From contig DLHG01000007.1 of the NCBI GenBank assembly GCA_002483105.1, positions 247,350 to 311,349 on the forward strand: a stretch of 64,000 nt of DNA, read 5' to 3'. Made by a program: the position numbers and the translations under genes. Shown in pieces: positions 53,526-61,900 of the stretch. Each line of letters opens with the position of its first letter. Position 1 is the stretch's first letter. The notes beneath the pieces are model-generated. The model saw only the letters and a list, made by a program, of their open reading frames with translations, ran no database searches and was not told where the DNA came from. This stretch comes from Bacteroidetes bacterium UBA7674 (GTDB taxonomy: Bacteria > Bacteroidota > Bacteroidia > Chitinophagales > Chitinophagaceae).

Positions 53526-56500
53526 ATGCAAGAAACCAAAAACTCTGCCGACCTTTTTCAGGAACGCTATGCCAAGCTGAACGAACAGCAAAAGGACGCG
53601 GTAGATACCATCTATGGCCCTGTAATGGTGATAGCAGGCCCGGGCACGGGCAAGACGGAGGTGCTGTCTATGCGCATCGCTAACCTGCTTACTTCAGAGG
53701 CGCAGGTGCAACCCCAGGAGATACTCTGCCTCACCTACACCGATGAGGCCACCAACTCCATGCGCCGCCGCCTGTTGCAGATCATAGACACCGCCGCGCA
53801 CAAGGTGAACATCTCCACCTTCCACGGCTTTTGCAACAATGTGATACAAAGCAACCCCGAATATTTCTCGCACCGAACCCTGCAACCCGTTACCGACCTC
53901 GAGCGCACAGAGCTGCTCTACAAGATGCTGGACGAGTTACCCTCGGGCCATACGCTCCGCAAGCTAAGTGGTAATATCTATTACGATGCAGGCCGCCTCA
54001 ACCGCCTCTTCGACCTGATGAAGCGAGAGAACCTTCGCCCGCAGGACATAGCTGATGCGGTAGATGTCTACCTTGCCGACTTGCCCAATCGTGACGAATA
54101 CGTCTATAAACGCAACGGCAAAGGGTTCCAGAAAGGCGACCTCAAGCAGAGCCAGATAGACGAGGAAACCAAGAAGATGAACACCACCCGTGCTGCTGCT
54201 TTCCTGTTCGACGACTACGGCGCACGCATGAAAGAAGCGGGCCGTTACGACTTCAACGATATGATCATCTGGGTGCTGGATGCGTTTAAGAATAATCCCG
54301 CCCTCTTATTGAGTTACCAGGAGCGTCACCAGTTCATACTGGTAGATGAATTCCAGGATACCAACGGTTCGCAGAACGATCTGCTCTCCTTACTCACCGA
54401 GTTCTGGGAAGACCCCAATGTATTCGTGGTAGGTGATGACGACCAGTCCATCTATGAGTTCCAGGGGGCGCGTATCAAGAACATCATTGATTTCTACAAT
54501 AAGTATAAAGAGTCTATAAAAATAGTAGTACTGCCACAAAACTATCGTTCCTCACAGGCGATACTGGACAAGGCACTGTCCACCATCAACCAAAACAAGC
54601 AACGCCTGGTAGAGCAACTGCAGGAATTACAACTGGATAAAAACATTGTCGCTTCCAATCCACGCTTCGCCGATGGTAAGGAAACGATAACGCCCGTTAT
54701 CAAAGCATACCCTAACCTGCTGAATGAAGAGGCAGATATAGTATTACAAATAGAGCAGTTAAAACAACAGGGCGTTCCGCTGAAAGAGATAGCTGTGATA
54801 TACGCCCAGCACAAGCAGGCAGATAATATCATCGCGCTAATGGATCGCAAAGGCATTCCGTTCTATGTAAAGCGCCCGGTAAATATCTTAGAGCTGCCGC
54901 TCATCCAGCAGATAGTCAATACCCTCAAGTACCTGGACGAAGAGCGCACCAAGCCTTTCAGCGCAGAAGCGATACTGTTCGAGATCATGCACATGCCGTC
55001 TTTCGGCATTGAGCCAACCGATATCGCGCAGATGTCCATCTACATGAATGCTAACCGCATCAAGGATAAAGCACTCGGCTACTGGCGCACAGTATTGAAC
55101 AACACATTACTACTCGAGTCTGAGAACCTGCGCTCTGCAAAAGACATGAGCCGCCTGGGGCGCAATATAGATACATGGTTGCGCGTGCAGCAGGAAATAC
55201 CTTTACCCCTCTTGCTGGAAAAGATAGTCTACGAAAGTGGCATCGTGCAACACCTGGTGAACGACAAAGAATACATCTGGAAGATACAGGTGCTCAATAC
55301 ATTCTTCGAATTCGTGCGTGATGTACATGGACGTAATCCGCGCACACGCCCGGCAGAGTTGCTGAAAATGCTGGAGCAGATGGAACAGGAAAACATCTCC
55401 ATACCCGTGCAGAAAGTGATAACGAACGAGAACGGCGTACACTTCTACACAGCGCATGGTGCAAAAGGAAATGAGTTCGAACACGTCTTCCTCATAGGCG
55501 CTACCAAGAACTTCTGGGAGAACAAACGCGGTGGCGGCTTTGAATACAAGCTCCCCGAAACACTCACCAGCCCGAATAACGAGAAAGCGGATAACAACAA
55601 AGAAGAAGTTGCCCGCAGGCTGTTCTACGTTGCGCTGACCCGTGCTAAGAAACACCTGCACGTTTCCTTTGCCGAAGCCGACAACAACGGCAAGAGCCTT
55701 GAGGCATCACAGTTCATTGACGAAATTTGCCCCGATACAGAACGTGTTCGCTATGCAGTACCTGCCAACGATGTAGTATCACATATAGAGTGGGCGATAA
55801 CTCCTGTTTCAGAAGTGCGCATACAGCTGGCCAACAATCAGTATATAGATAAAGTATTGCAGCAGTTCACGCTGAGCTATACTACACTGTCTAAATACCT
55901 GCGCTGTCCGCTCAGCTTTTATTATGAACACATCCTGCGCGTACCTTTCTTAAAGAGCGATGCGTTGGCGTTCGGTTCTGCAGTGCACGATGCGCTGGAG
56001 CGTTTCTTCAAAGAAATGAAGGTCGGTGGCATCTTCCCCGAACGCGAATTGCTCATCACCTATTTCAAGAACGCACTCTTCGGGCAGTCGGCGAGCTTTA
56101 CTCCCGTGCAGTGGGATCGCCGTATAGAGCAGGGCACTACTATGCTCACAGAGTACTACGACCACTATATCAATTCCTTTACTAAGAACGTAGAGATAGA
56201 GTTCCACGTTCCGCGTATGCAGATAGATGGCGTATGGGTAACGGGTAAAATAGATAAAATAGAATTTGACGGCGATAGCTGTACGGTAGTTGATTACAAG
56301 ACCGGCGACCCCGATAAAAGCGCTTCTGCCAACACAGCCGCGCCAAACGCTACTGCCCCAAATGGCGGCGACTACTGGCGACAAATGGTCTTCTACAAAC
56401 TACTCATAGATAACTACCCCGATCGCCCGTGGACGGTGAACATGGGTATGTTCGAATACCTGGAGAAAAGCAAAAAGAGCAATGAATACAAGCGCATCAT

Positions 56501-56681
56501 CATCCCCATGTTCCAGTCGGACCTGGATGTGGTGAGGGGGCAGATCAAAGACGTATGGGCGCGGATACAGAACCACGAGTTTGACAAAGGCTGCGGCGCT
56601 GAGGATTGCCACTGGTGCAACTTCGCGAAGCAATATGAGATCATCCGACCTATGGAAGAAGTAGAAATTGATGATCTCTAG
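53526..56681 (+). CDS. UvrD-type helicase fused to an AddB-like PD-(D/E)XK Fe-S nuclease
   Basis: From MQETKNSADLF the product is 1051 residues. The superfamily 1 helicase motifs are complete: Walker A AGPGTGKTE (near 38), VDEFQDTN, VVGDDDQSIYEFQGA, PQNYRSSQ, TAHGAKGNEFEHVFL, RLFYVALTRAKKHL. After residue ~780 comes a RecB-type nuclease domain with D-x-V-D-Y-K-T-G-D. One cysteine precedes it (LRCPLSFYYEH, near 793) and three lie at the C-terminus (CGAEDCHWC), the 'iron-staple' pattern of AddB and Cas4-like nucleases. It is probably a single-chain DNA end-processing or repair enzyme. The 29 codons before ATG 53526 in the open frame are not coding-like. Confidence 0.92.
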   Translation: MQETKNSADLFQERYAKLNEQQKDAVDTIYGPVMVIAGPGTGKTEVLSMRIANLLTSEAQVQPQEILCLTYTDEATNSMRRRLLQIIDTAAHKVNISTFHGFCNNVIQSNPEYFSHRTLQPVTDLERTELLYKMLDELPSGHTLRKLSGNIYYDAGRLNRLFDLMKRENLRPQDIADAVDVYLADLPNRDEYVYKRNGKGFQKGDLKQSQIDEETKKMNTTRAAAFLFDDYGARMKEAGRYDFNDMIIWVLDAFKNNPALLLSYQERHQFILVDEFQDTNGSQNDLLSLLTEFWEDPNVFVVGDDDQSIYEFQGARIKNIIDFYNKYKESIKIVVLPQNYRSSQAILDKALSTINQNKQRLVEQLQELQLDKNIVASNPRFADGKETITPVIKAYPNLLNEEADIVLQIEQLKQQGVPLKEIAVIYAQHKQADNIIALMDRKGIPFYVKRPVNILELPLIQQIVNTLKYLDEERTKPFSAEAILFEIMHMPSFGIEPTDIAQMSIYMNANRIKDKALGYWRTVLNNTLLLESENLRSAKDMSRLGRNIDTWLRVQQEIPLPLLLEKIVYESGIVQHLVNDKEYIWKIQVLNTFFEFVRDVHGRNPRTRPAELLKMLEQMEQENISIPVQKVITNENGVHFYTAHGAKGNEFEHVFLIGATKNFWENKRGGGFEYKLPETLTSPNNEKADNNKEEVARRLFYVALTRAKKHLHVSFAEADNNGKSLEASQFIDEICPDTERVRYAVPANDVVSHIEWAITPVSEVRIQLANNQYIDKVLQQFTLSYTTLSKYLRCPLSFYYEHILRVPFLKSDALAFGSAVHDALERFFKEMKVGGIFPERELLITYFKNALFGQSASFTPVQWDRRIEQGTTMLTEYYDHYINSFTKNVEIEFHVPRMQIDGVWVTGKIDKIEFDGDSCTVVDYKTGDPDKSASANTAAPNATAPNGGDYWRQMVFYKLLIDNYPDRPWTVNMGMFEYLEKSKKSNEYKRIIIPMFQSDLDVVRGQIKDVWARIQNHEFDKGCGAEDCHWCNFAKQYEIIRPMEEVEIDDL

Positions 56682-56693
56682 AATTAATACAGA

Positions 56694-56725
56694 ACGCCCT
56701 CGGCTAAGCCGAGGGCGTTTTTTTT
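56694..56725 (+). terminator. Rho-independent terminator
   Basis: ACGCCCTCGGC (56694-56704) and GCCGAGGGCGT (56708-56718) enclose TAA and are followed by eight T. It closes the helicase-nuclease gene. Confidence 0.95.
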
Positions 56726-56753
56726 CATTTTGGTTGTAAGCTTTTATAAAGTT

Positions 56754-58328
56754 CTACAGCGCCATCATCTTCTGTGTATGGCTCACGCCCTCATACGTCC
56801 ATTTTACGAAGATGAGTCCTTTTACATTTTCAGTAAGCTCTATTGTTCTGGCAGATGGTTTGTCTTGTTCCAGTATCACGCGACCTGTTATATCATAGAC
56901 CATCAGTTTTTCAATTTTATTCAGTTCCCAATCATTGCCAATTCGCATTTGTCCGCGGAAAGGATTTGGTGCGCAAAGATCTTTGTGTGCAGTTGAAGCT
57001 AACTCCAAAACGTTTTGCGGAACATCAGGGCAAACAAGAACATTCGCCTTTCTATACCACAGGCTATCGCTAACCACAGTGTTGTCGAAAATGAAATTTT
57101 CGGCAGGGAAGGTCGTTTGCCATTGCCCTGAATCTACCGCATTGGAAGAAGTTACTACAGGCGTAAGATCTATAACGGTAGGGGTGAAAGTCGTTTCAAC
57201 CAATGGATTACCGCTTTGCCCGTCTTCATTTACTTTCAGCCAAAAGCCTGTCTTACCGTTATTAACACCCGTGTTTATGGAGCCATATGCCGCGTAAGTG
57301 CAATTACTTAGTTGATAGAGGCTTTTGTTCCAACCTCCCGCATAGCTTTTACCCCATACCACGTTGGCATTGTTATCCAGCATCATCAGGGTGGTACCTG
57401 CATGACTGATGCTCACCAGGTAGCGGTCGCTGCCGTTATAGCATATCTCGCGATCGAACATTACGGCGCCGCTGATTTTCTTCGCTGCCGTCACAGCAAA
57501 GTTGCTATCTGCCAGCGCTGTGTATATATCGTTGTGGTGACGGCCGAATATCCTGAACCTGTTCTCAGACTCCTTGAACGCATGGGTTATCGTATTGCCG
57601 TACGGTCCACCTACGTTCACTTGCTTTTGTTTCAGGAAATTACCATTGCTATCTACTATAGAAAGGAAACCATTTTCAGCGAACGTATTAGGGTCAGCAT
57701 TCAACTCTCCCGCTATAAAGAACCTGCCGCCCGAAATGGGCACCAGTGCATTGAAATTGATCGACAAATACTCATCGGTGGTACCCATTTCCGGGCCATA
57801 ATATTTTGAGAATACTACTGTACCATCAGACTTTACCTTGGTGAGTGTAGCGCCACAGACCATGTAGTAGGCATTGTTTCGCTCCACCAGCCTTTCCATG
57901 ATCAGGAGGTAATTATCCTGCCTTTGGTGGATGGTTCTTGACCATACTACGTTGAACATCGTGTCTATCTTCATGAGTATCCGGTCCAGGCCGTGCTGGC
58001 CCACCAGCAAGATATGTTTGTCGGAGGTGTAGATAGCCTCGTTAGGATCCACGTCGATCGTTGAATGACCGAACTTCTTGTAGTGCAGTAGATTGCCGTT
58101 CTGGTCTATACGGATGCCGGCCATGCCATGCTGGCACTGTGCAGTGAGACAATTGGAAGTGATATTGAACAGGGCAGACTGGCCATTGTCCAGCTTAACG
58201 CCGAGCATACCGTTCTCACGACTGCCGCCGCCCATGGTATAAACGGCAGTTGCCAGGGAATCCTGTGCGGCGGTACATACCGATGCTGATAGCAGCAGGC
58301 TGCTACATAGTAGTAGAAATTTTTTCAT
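56754..58328 (-). CDS. T9SS-secreted beta-propeller-like protein
   Basis: From MKKFLLLCSSLLLSASVCTA the product is 524 residues with a signal peptide. The body repeats short strands with D/N turns (GMAGIRIDQNGNLLHYKKFG, FLSIVDSNGNFLKQKQ, MLDNNANVVWGKSY, FWLKVNEDGQSGN) of a delta-60/SBBP-like beta-propeller. The C-terminus is a T9SS sorting domain (APNPFRGQMRI, LMVYDITGRVILEQ, VKGLIFVKWTY). It should be exported across the outer membrane; the ligand or activity is not evident. It is convergent with the helicase gene. Confidence 0.85.
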   Translation of the reverse strand: MKKFLLLCSSLLLSASVCTAAQDSLATAVYTMGGGSRENGMLGVKLDNGQSALFNITSNCLTAQCQHGMAGIRIDQNGNLLHYKKFGHSTIDVDPNEAIYTSDKHILLVGQHGLDRILMKIDTMFNVVWSRTIHQRQDNYLLIMERLVERNNAYYMVCGATLTKVKSDGTVVFSKYYGPEMGTTDEYLSINFNALVPISGGRFFIAGELNADPNTFAENGFLSIVDSNGNFLKQKQVNVGGPYGNTITHAFKESENRFRIFGRHHNDIYTALADSNFAVTAAKKISGAVMFDREICYNGSDRYLVSISHAGTTLMMLDNNANVVWGKSYAGGWNKSLYQLSNCTYAAYGSINTGVNNGKTGFWLKVNEDGQSGNPLVETTFTPTVIDLTPVVTSSNAVDSGQWQTTFPAENFIFDNTVVSDSLWYRKANVLVCPDVPQNVLELASTAHKDLCAPNPFRGQMRIGNDWELNKIEKLMVYDITGRVILEQDKPSARTIELTENVKGLIFVKWTYEGVSHTQKMMAL

Positions 58329-58672
58329 TTGCTTGGTGGCTATTTGACCTTTAAGACCTTCCACCGAAACAACATCGTTGGGTGAAAACTAAAAAAAACT
58401 TAATTCAACAACCGTTGGTTAATACGCTGCTGTCGCATTTTACTATTATGTCATAATGTGTCGGTGGATTGCCGTTGTACTTTCAGCATCTGGTAGATGG
58501 CCATTGCGTAGTAGACACAAAATTATTTTCTATACGTTGGGTTTTGGGGGAAATTGTGTGATTTGGTAACTACGAGTTAGTGAGGTGGGCGATACGCAGC
58601 GGACTTCGCGAAGTATTAAGAGCTTAATTAGCCGATGGAGGAGATGGGGACAAATCATGCCCGAAATGATTT
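58329..58672. other. Intergenic region at the edge of an AT-rich island
   Basis: There is no gene in these ~340 bp. A perfect 12-bp palindrome ACTTCGCGAAGT lies at 58603-58614. Base composition changes from the neighbouring T9SS gene to visibly AT-rich sequence from about 58650 onward. No direct repeat marking an attachment site was recognised. Confidence 0.55.
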
Positions 58673-59287
58673 CTAATTAACCGGCAAAATAAAATAAACC
58701 GGCTTATACAAATCCCCAAACAGACCAAATGTAATTTGCCTTTCAAAGTCATGCCTCCTTTTTAATTTTTTAATGATTTCTGTTGTTGCATCCCAGCTCC
58801 TAACACTGCAATTAATCGTGATTTTTTCGATAATATCAGAAATGGTCAATTCCCTAACATTTTCCGTTTCTATTGAATTTTTATTTTTAGTTTCTATGTT
58901 AAGAGACTCCTCTTGCCCACCATCTTTTAATTCAAACCATTTGCAATAGGATTCTAAACTTAAATCAAAAAGGCTATTCACAATTGGTGTTCCAATAAAC
59001 GTTTGGATTCCATTCTTCATAAAAAAATCGGCTCGATCAAACAGCATTTGGTTAAACTTTATCTGAATAATACTTGCATTTACATGTTTTAGCTTAGGTC
59101 TACGTGCATACAATGCGACAACTCTTATGGGGACACCTTTAAAGCTATTGAGGGCTAGCGTATTTCCTTCCCGAGAACTCCAGTAATATAGTGGTATAGC
59201 CTGTGGATATACGCTATTTATCAACTTGATAAATTGGGGAATAAGTACATATTCGGCTGTACGTTCACTGAAAAAGCTTCTTTCCAT
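58673..59287 (-). CDS. Uncharacterised protein of the AT-rich island
   Basis: The 204-residue soluble protein is AT-rich at the codon level (many Ile, Asn, Lys). Its N-terminal half contains YYWSSREGNTLALNSFK and VRVVALYARRPKLKH-like strands, with NASIIQIKFNQMLFDRADFF in the middle. A charged variable linker (residues ~125-150) precedes a helical C-terminus. I do not recognise the family. It is transcribed away from the sce7726-family gene across a 136-bp region that carries two perfect inverted repeats, so the two may share regulation. Its neighbours suggest membership of a mobile, possibly defensive, gene set. Confidence 0.7.
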   Translation of the reverse strand: MERSFFSERTAEYVLIPQFIKLINSVYPQAIPLYYWSSREGNTLALNSFKGVPIRVVALYARRPKLKHVNASIIQIKFNQMLFDRADFFMKNGIQTFIGTPIVNSLFDLSLESYCKWFELKDGGQEESLNIETKNKNSIETENVRELTISDIIEKITINCSVRSWDATTEIIKKLKRRHDFERQITFGLFGDLYKPVYFILPVN

Positions 59288-59289
59288 GG

Positions 59290-59305
59290 TTGTCTTTTAA
59301 GACAA
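59290..59305. promoter_or_regulatory. Inverted repeat TTGTCTT-TT-AAGACAA (possible operator)
   Basis: A perfect 7-bp-arm palindrome two bases upstream of the ATG of the 204-residue protein. The position could allow autorepression or control of translation. Confidence 0.45.
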
Positions 59306-59321
59306 GTTGATAAATATTTTA

Positions 59322-59329
59322 TACTTTTG
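59322..59329 (+). promoter_or_regulatory. Candidate -7 promoter element of the sce7726-family gene
   Basis: TACTTTTG fits TAnnTTTG exactly and points toward the sce7726-family gene 94 bp away. No clear -33 TTTG at the normal distance. Confidence 0.35.
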
Positions 59330-59373
59330 CTTTAGCTGTAGTGTCAAAAACTCTTATGAATTTAATAGCTTTT

Positions 59374-59392
59374 TTGCTTTTGGGTAAAGCAA
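59374..59392. repeat. Inverted repeat TTGCTTT-TGGGT-AAAGCAA
   Basis: Perfect 7-bp arms with a 5-base loop, about 30 bp upstream of the sce7726-family start. It could form an mRNA hairpin in the leader or be an operator. Confidence 0.5.
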
Positions 59393-59423
59393 CAAGATTT
59401 TTATTGCTCCTAAGCCTAGCTAT

Positions 59424-59999
59424 ATGAGAGATATAGATATCCGTAAAAAAATCAAATATTCTTTTTTAAAAAAATACTACGAAGATATTAATTCGAGAGT
59501 AGTCGAGGAGTTGAGTGTTAGTTATGGTGATGCGCGTGTAGACATTGCTGTAATTAACGGGTCATTGCATGGGTATGAAATAAAAAGTGAAAATGATACT
59601 CTTTTAAGACTTCCCCACCAACTAACAACATACATGAAAACTTTTGACTACATAACATTTGTGGTTGGAGAGCGACATGTAGACTTATTATTAGAACAAA
59701 TCCCTGATTGTTGTGGCGTTATTATTGCTTCGTACAAAAAGAGCTCTGAAGGAATTAAGTTAAAACAACTTAGAAACCCAACTAGAAACAACGCTGTTGA
59801 AAAATATGCTCTCGCGCAGTTGCTATGGAGACATGAAGCAATACAAATTTTGAATAATTACGGAATCACAAAAGGCCTTTCCAATAGAAACAAAGTTCAA
59901 TTGTGGGAACTAATTGCTGATACATTTGATTTATCAGAGCTATCAAATTTGGTGCGGTCGCTCCTAAAATCTAGGGTAAAATGGAAAGTTGAAATATAA
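59424..59999 (+). CDS. sce7726-family protein (PD-(D/E)XK-like)
   Basis: The 191-residue protein resembles the sce7726 family named after a Sorangium gene. A nuclease-like core is visible: EELSVSYGDARVDIAVING with Asp40, then HGYEIKSE with Glu52 and Lys54, i.e. a D-x11-E-x-K arrangement as in PD-(D/E)XK enzymes. Further blocks are LPHQLTTYMKTFDYITFVVG and the helical ALAQLLWRHEAIQILN. No function has been assigned that I know of. The family is known to occur next to sce7725/Beta-protein family genes, and such a gene follows here, convergent and overlapping by 29 bases. Confidence 0.75.
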   Translation: MRDIDIRKKIKYSFLKKYYEDINSRVVEELSVSYGDARVDIAVINGSLHGYEIKSENDTLLRLPHQLTTYMKTFDYITFVVGERHVDLLLEQIPDCCGVIIASYKKSSEGIKLKQLRNPTRNNAVEKYALAQLLWRHEAIQILNNYGITKGLSNRNKVQLWELIADTFDLSELSNLVRSLLKSRVKWKVEI

Positions 60000-61050
60000 C
60001 TTTCTGAAAATGGTGGTTATTCGCCACTTTCCTCCAAGTAGTAGCGTTACCTGTTCCAACGTTTCTCGCTGCGCATTCATTAATATAGTTATCTCCCCAA
60101 CTAAATGCGGCACCACAGTATTCTTCCATTTGTATAAGAGAACTGCAAAGTGTATAATATTGTTCCCACCCATGCTTCTTTGTTCCTCGTCCCCTTACTA
60201 TCAGCCAACTGTTGTCACAAGTGTAACGTATACTAGCACTAATTGTTAAAAAACGTGGATCAGTCTCAAGTATTTCAGGGTGTGCAATGCTATAATCACC
60301 AAATGAGGGTATCCTTTGGAGCTTCGCACTCAATAACCTATTCCAAATTTGCCACTCAAGCCTTTCGATACTGTCGGTTGTATTTGCGGTTATCTCGCTT
60401 AAGTTTATCGGGAATGATGAACCCGCGAAGGTTAGGCTTCGCCATTCATTGATATATGGAAGAGCATTGTTAATAAATATAGACAAGGTAAAAACTAACA
60501 AATCTACATTATTACCAATACTTCCTAAATCAATAATTAAATCGGTTTCATTAGGTGTCACTCCGTACACTCCCAAGTCGATATCAATATTTTCTTTCAA
60601 TGTTGAATCACTCAAATCTGCATTTTGCAGTCTTAAGCAAACACCACGTTTGTCTTGAGCAACAATATTTCGCACTGCGCTCTTATACCCTGCAACTTGA
60701 CCTAATCGGCTTGTAGGAATCGCATCTATCTTCTTTTCTCTGAAATCATCAAAGAGAAAATTTAAATGGTGTGTTGAATTATCTAACATTTTACGATTAC
60801 CCTCAATCATAGGGCTTTCCACAAAACACTTTCTGTTGCTCCCCCAACTTTCGGCCAATTTTTTCCCGATTTTACTTAAATGATCGTTTATGCTTTTAGC
60901 CTCCGTTTCTTCGTCATAATCCCAAGGAATGCTAACAACCTCTATCAATGGGGTCATATGATCTCTGGTGGTATCAAATGTCTCTTGGAGAGCCTTGAAT
61001 TCACCCTCTTTCCCTTTTAAAATCGGTACGTAGTGTTTATAATCGAACAT
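59971..61050 (-). CDS. Beta-protein (T4 beta / sce7725-like) family protein
   Basis: The 359-residue protein begins YKHYVPILKGKEGEFKALQE and continues DHMTPLIEVVSIPWDYDEE, the hallmark of the Beta_protein family first described from phage T4 and present in many bacteria. Later blocks include CLRLQNADLS, DLIIDLGSIG and the C-terminal WLIVRGRGTKKHGWEQYYTL. There is no signal peptide or membrane helix. The function is unknown; linkage to sce7726-type nuclease-like proteins is recurrent in this family. The 3' end overlaps the sce7726 gene by 29 bases on the opposite strand, so full transcripts would be mutually antisense. Confidence 0.8.
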   Translation of the reverse strand: MFDYKHYVPILKGKEGEFKALQETFDTTRDHMTPLIEVVSIPWDYDEETEAKSINDHLSKIGKKLAESWGSNRKCFVESPMIEGNRKMLDNSTHHLNFLFDDFREKKIDAIPTSRLGQVAGYKSAVRNIVAQDKRGVCLRLQNADLSDSTLKENIDIDLGVYGVTPNETDLIIDLGSIGNNVDLLVFTLSIFINNALPYINEWRSLTFAGSSFPINLSEITANTTDSIERLEWQIWNRLLSAKLQRIPSFGDYSIAHPEILETDPRFLTISASIRYTCDNSWLIVRGRGTKKHGWEQYYTLCSSLIQMEEYCGAAFSWGDNYINECAARNVGTGNATTWRKVANNHHFQKVIFQLSILP

Positions 61051-61121
61051 GCTTCAATTTAAGTAAAAAAACCTAATATTATAACAGTTTTTCTTTACGG
61101 TTTAAAAAAATAGAGAAATCG

Positions 61122-61799
61122 ATGGTAGATACATTGAACAATCAAACTATCATACATGATACTTTGTATATAAAGGGGGCAGAAGGTCTCGACCTACTTT
61201 ATAAAACAGACGCGTTTTATAATTCAGCGTGGACGAAACTCTTAGTTTTTTGGACTGTATTGGCTATAGTCATTCCGTCAGTCATTGTTTGGTTTCAAAA
61301 TCGATCACTGAAATTGAATAAAGCTGATGTTAAAAGGGATATGGACGAGTTGTTCAAAACTCAAAATGAACAAATTCAAACGGATTTTGACAGTTATAAA
61401 AAGAAAAACAATTTAGAAGTGGAAGCTGTATTACAAGCAAAATTATCAGCGTTCACAGAGAAAATTGACATGAAAATAATTGAGAGCAAAGCGTCAATCT
61501 TCTATCTACAAGCTAATCATTTTTTAAACGACAAAAATTATGTACAAGCCTTTAAAGATTTCGCACATGCCGCGGTTAGATTTAATAACGCAAACAAATA
61601 TGCAAATTTAAGGAATGCACTTTTTTCAATCAATACTCATTGCTTACCCAACATTAGCTTAAAAGAGTTTGAGAGCCTTAGAATAAATCATGGAATTGAT
61701 CTAGAGAAAATACTAGACGATGTGCAGGCAAAAGACAAAAATCAGTTTTTAAAAGATATTATTATTGCCACTAAGATTGCTATGGGGGAACTGAAATAA
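61122..61799 (+). CDS. Membrane-anchored coiled-coil protein of the AT-rich island
   Basis: The 225-residue product has one transmembrane helix near residues 38-58 (WTKLLVFWTVLAIVIPSVIV). It is followed by a long charged coiled coil (~65-125) and a C-terminal helical domain with TPR-like YLQANHFLNDKNYVQAFKDF. No family is recognised. Orientation would place the coiled coil in the cytoplasm by the positive-inside rule (RSLKLNKADVKR after the helix). It is divergent from the Beta-protein gene with a 71-bp spacer and shares the AT-rich composition, so it probably belongs to the same transferred segment. Confidence 0.7.
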   Translation: MVDTLNNQTIIHDTLYIKGAEGLDLLYKTDAFYNSAWTKLLVFWTVLAIVIPSVIVWFQNRSLKLNKADVKRDMDELFKTQNEQIQTDFDSYKKKNNLEVEAVLQAKLSAFTEKIDMKIIESKASIFYLQANHFLNDKNYVQAFKDFAHAAVRFNNANKYANLRNALFSINTHCLPNISLKEFESLRINHGIDLEKILDDVQAKDKNQFLKDIIIATKIAMGELK

Positions 61800-61900
61800 T
61801 ATGTACAATGTGGATATGATTTTTTGCCTCCCTCCTGCACCTGCCCTACCTTTACAGATGAAATAAAAAGCTCTTTTTAACACCTGTAAACCTAACTATC

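Noticed and set aside
58603..58614. ACTTCGCGAAGT palindrome as an island attachment site
   Set aside because: Only a single 12-bp palindrome was seen, with no matching copy at the other side of the island and no integrase gene.
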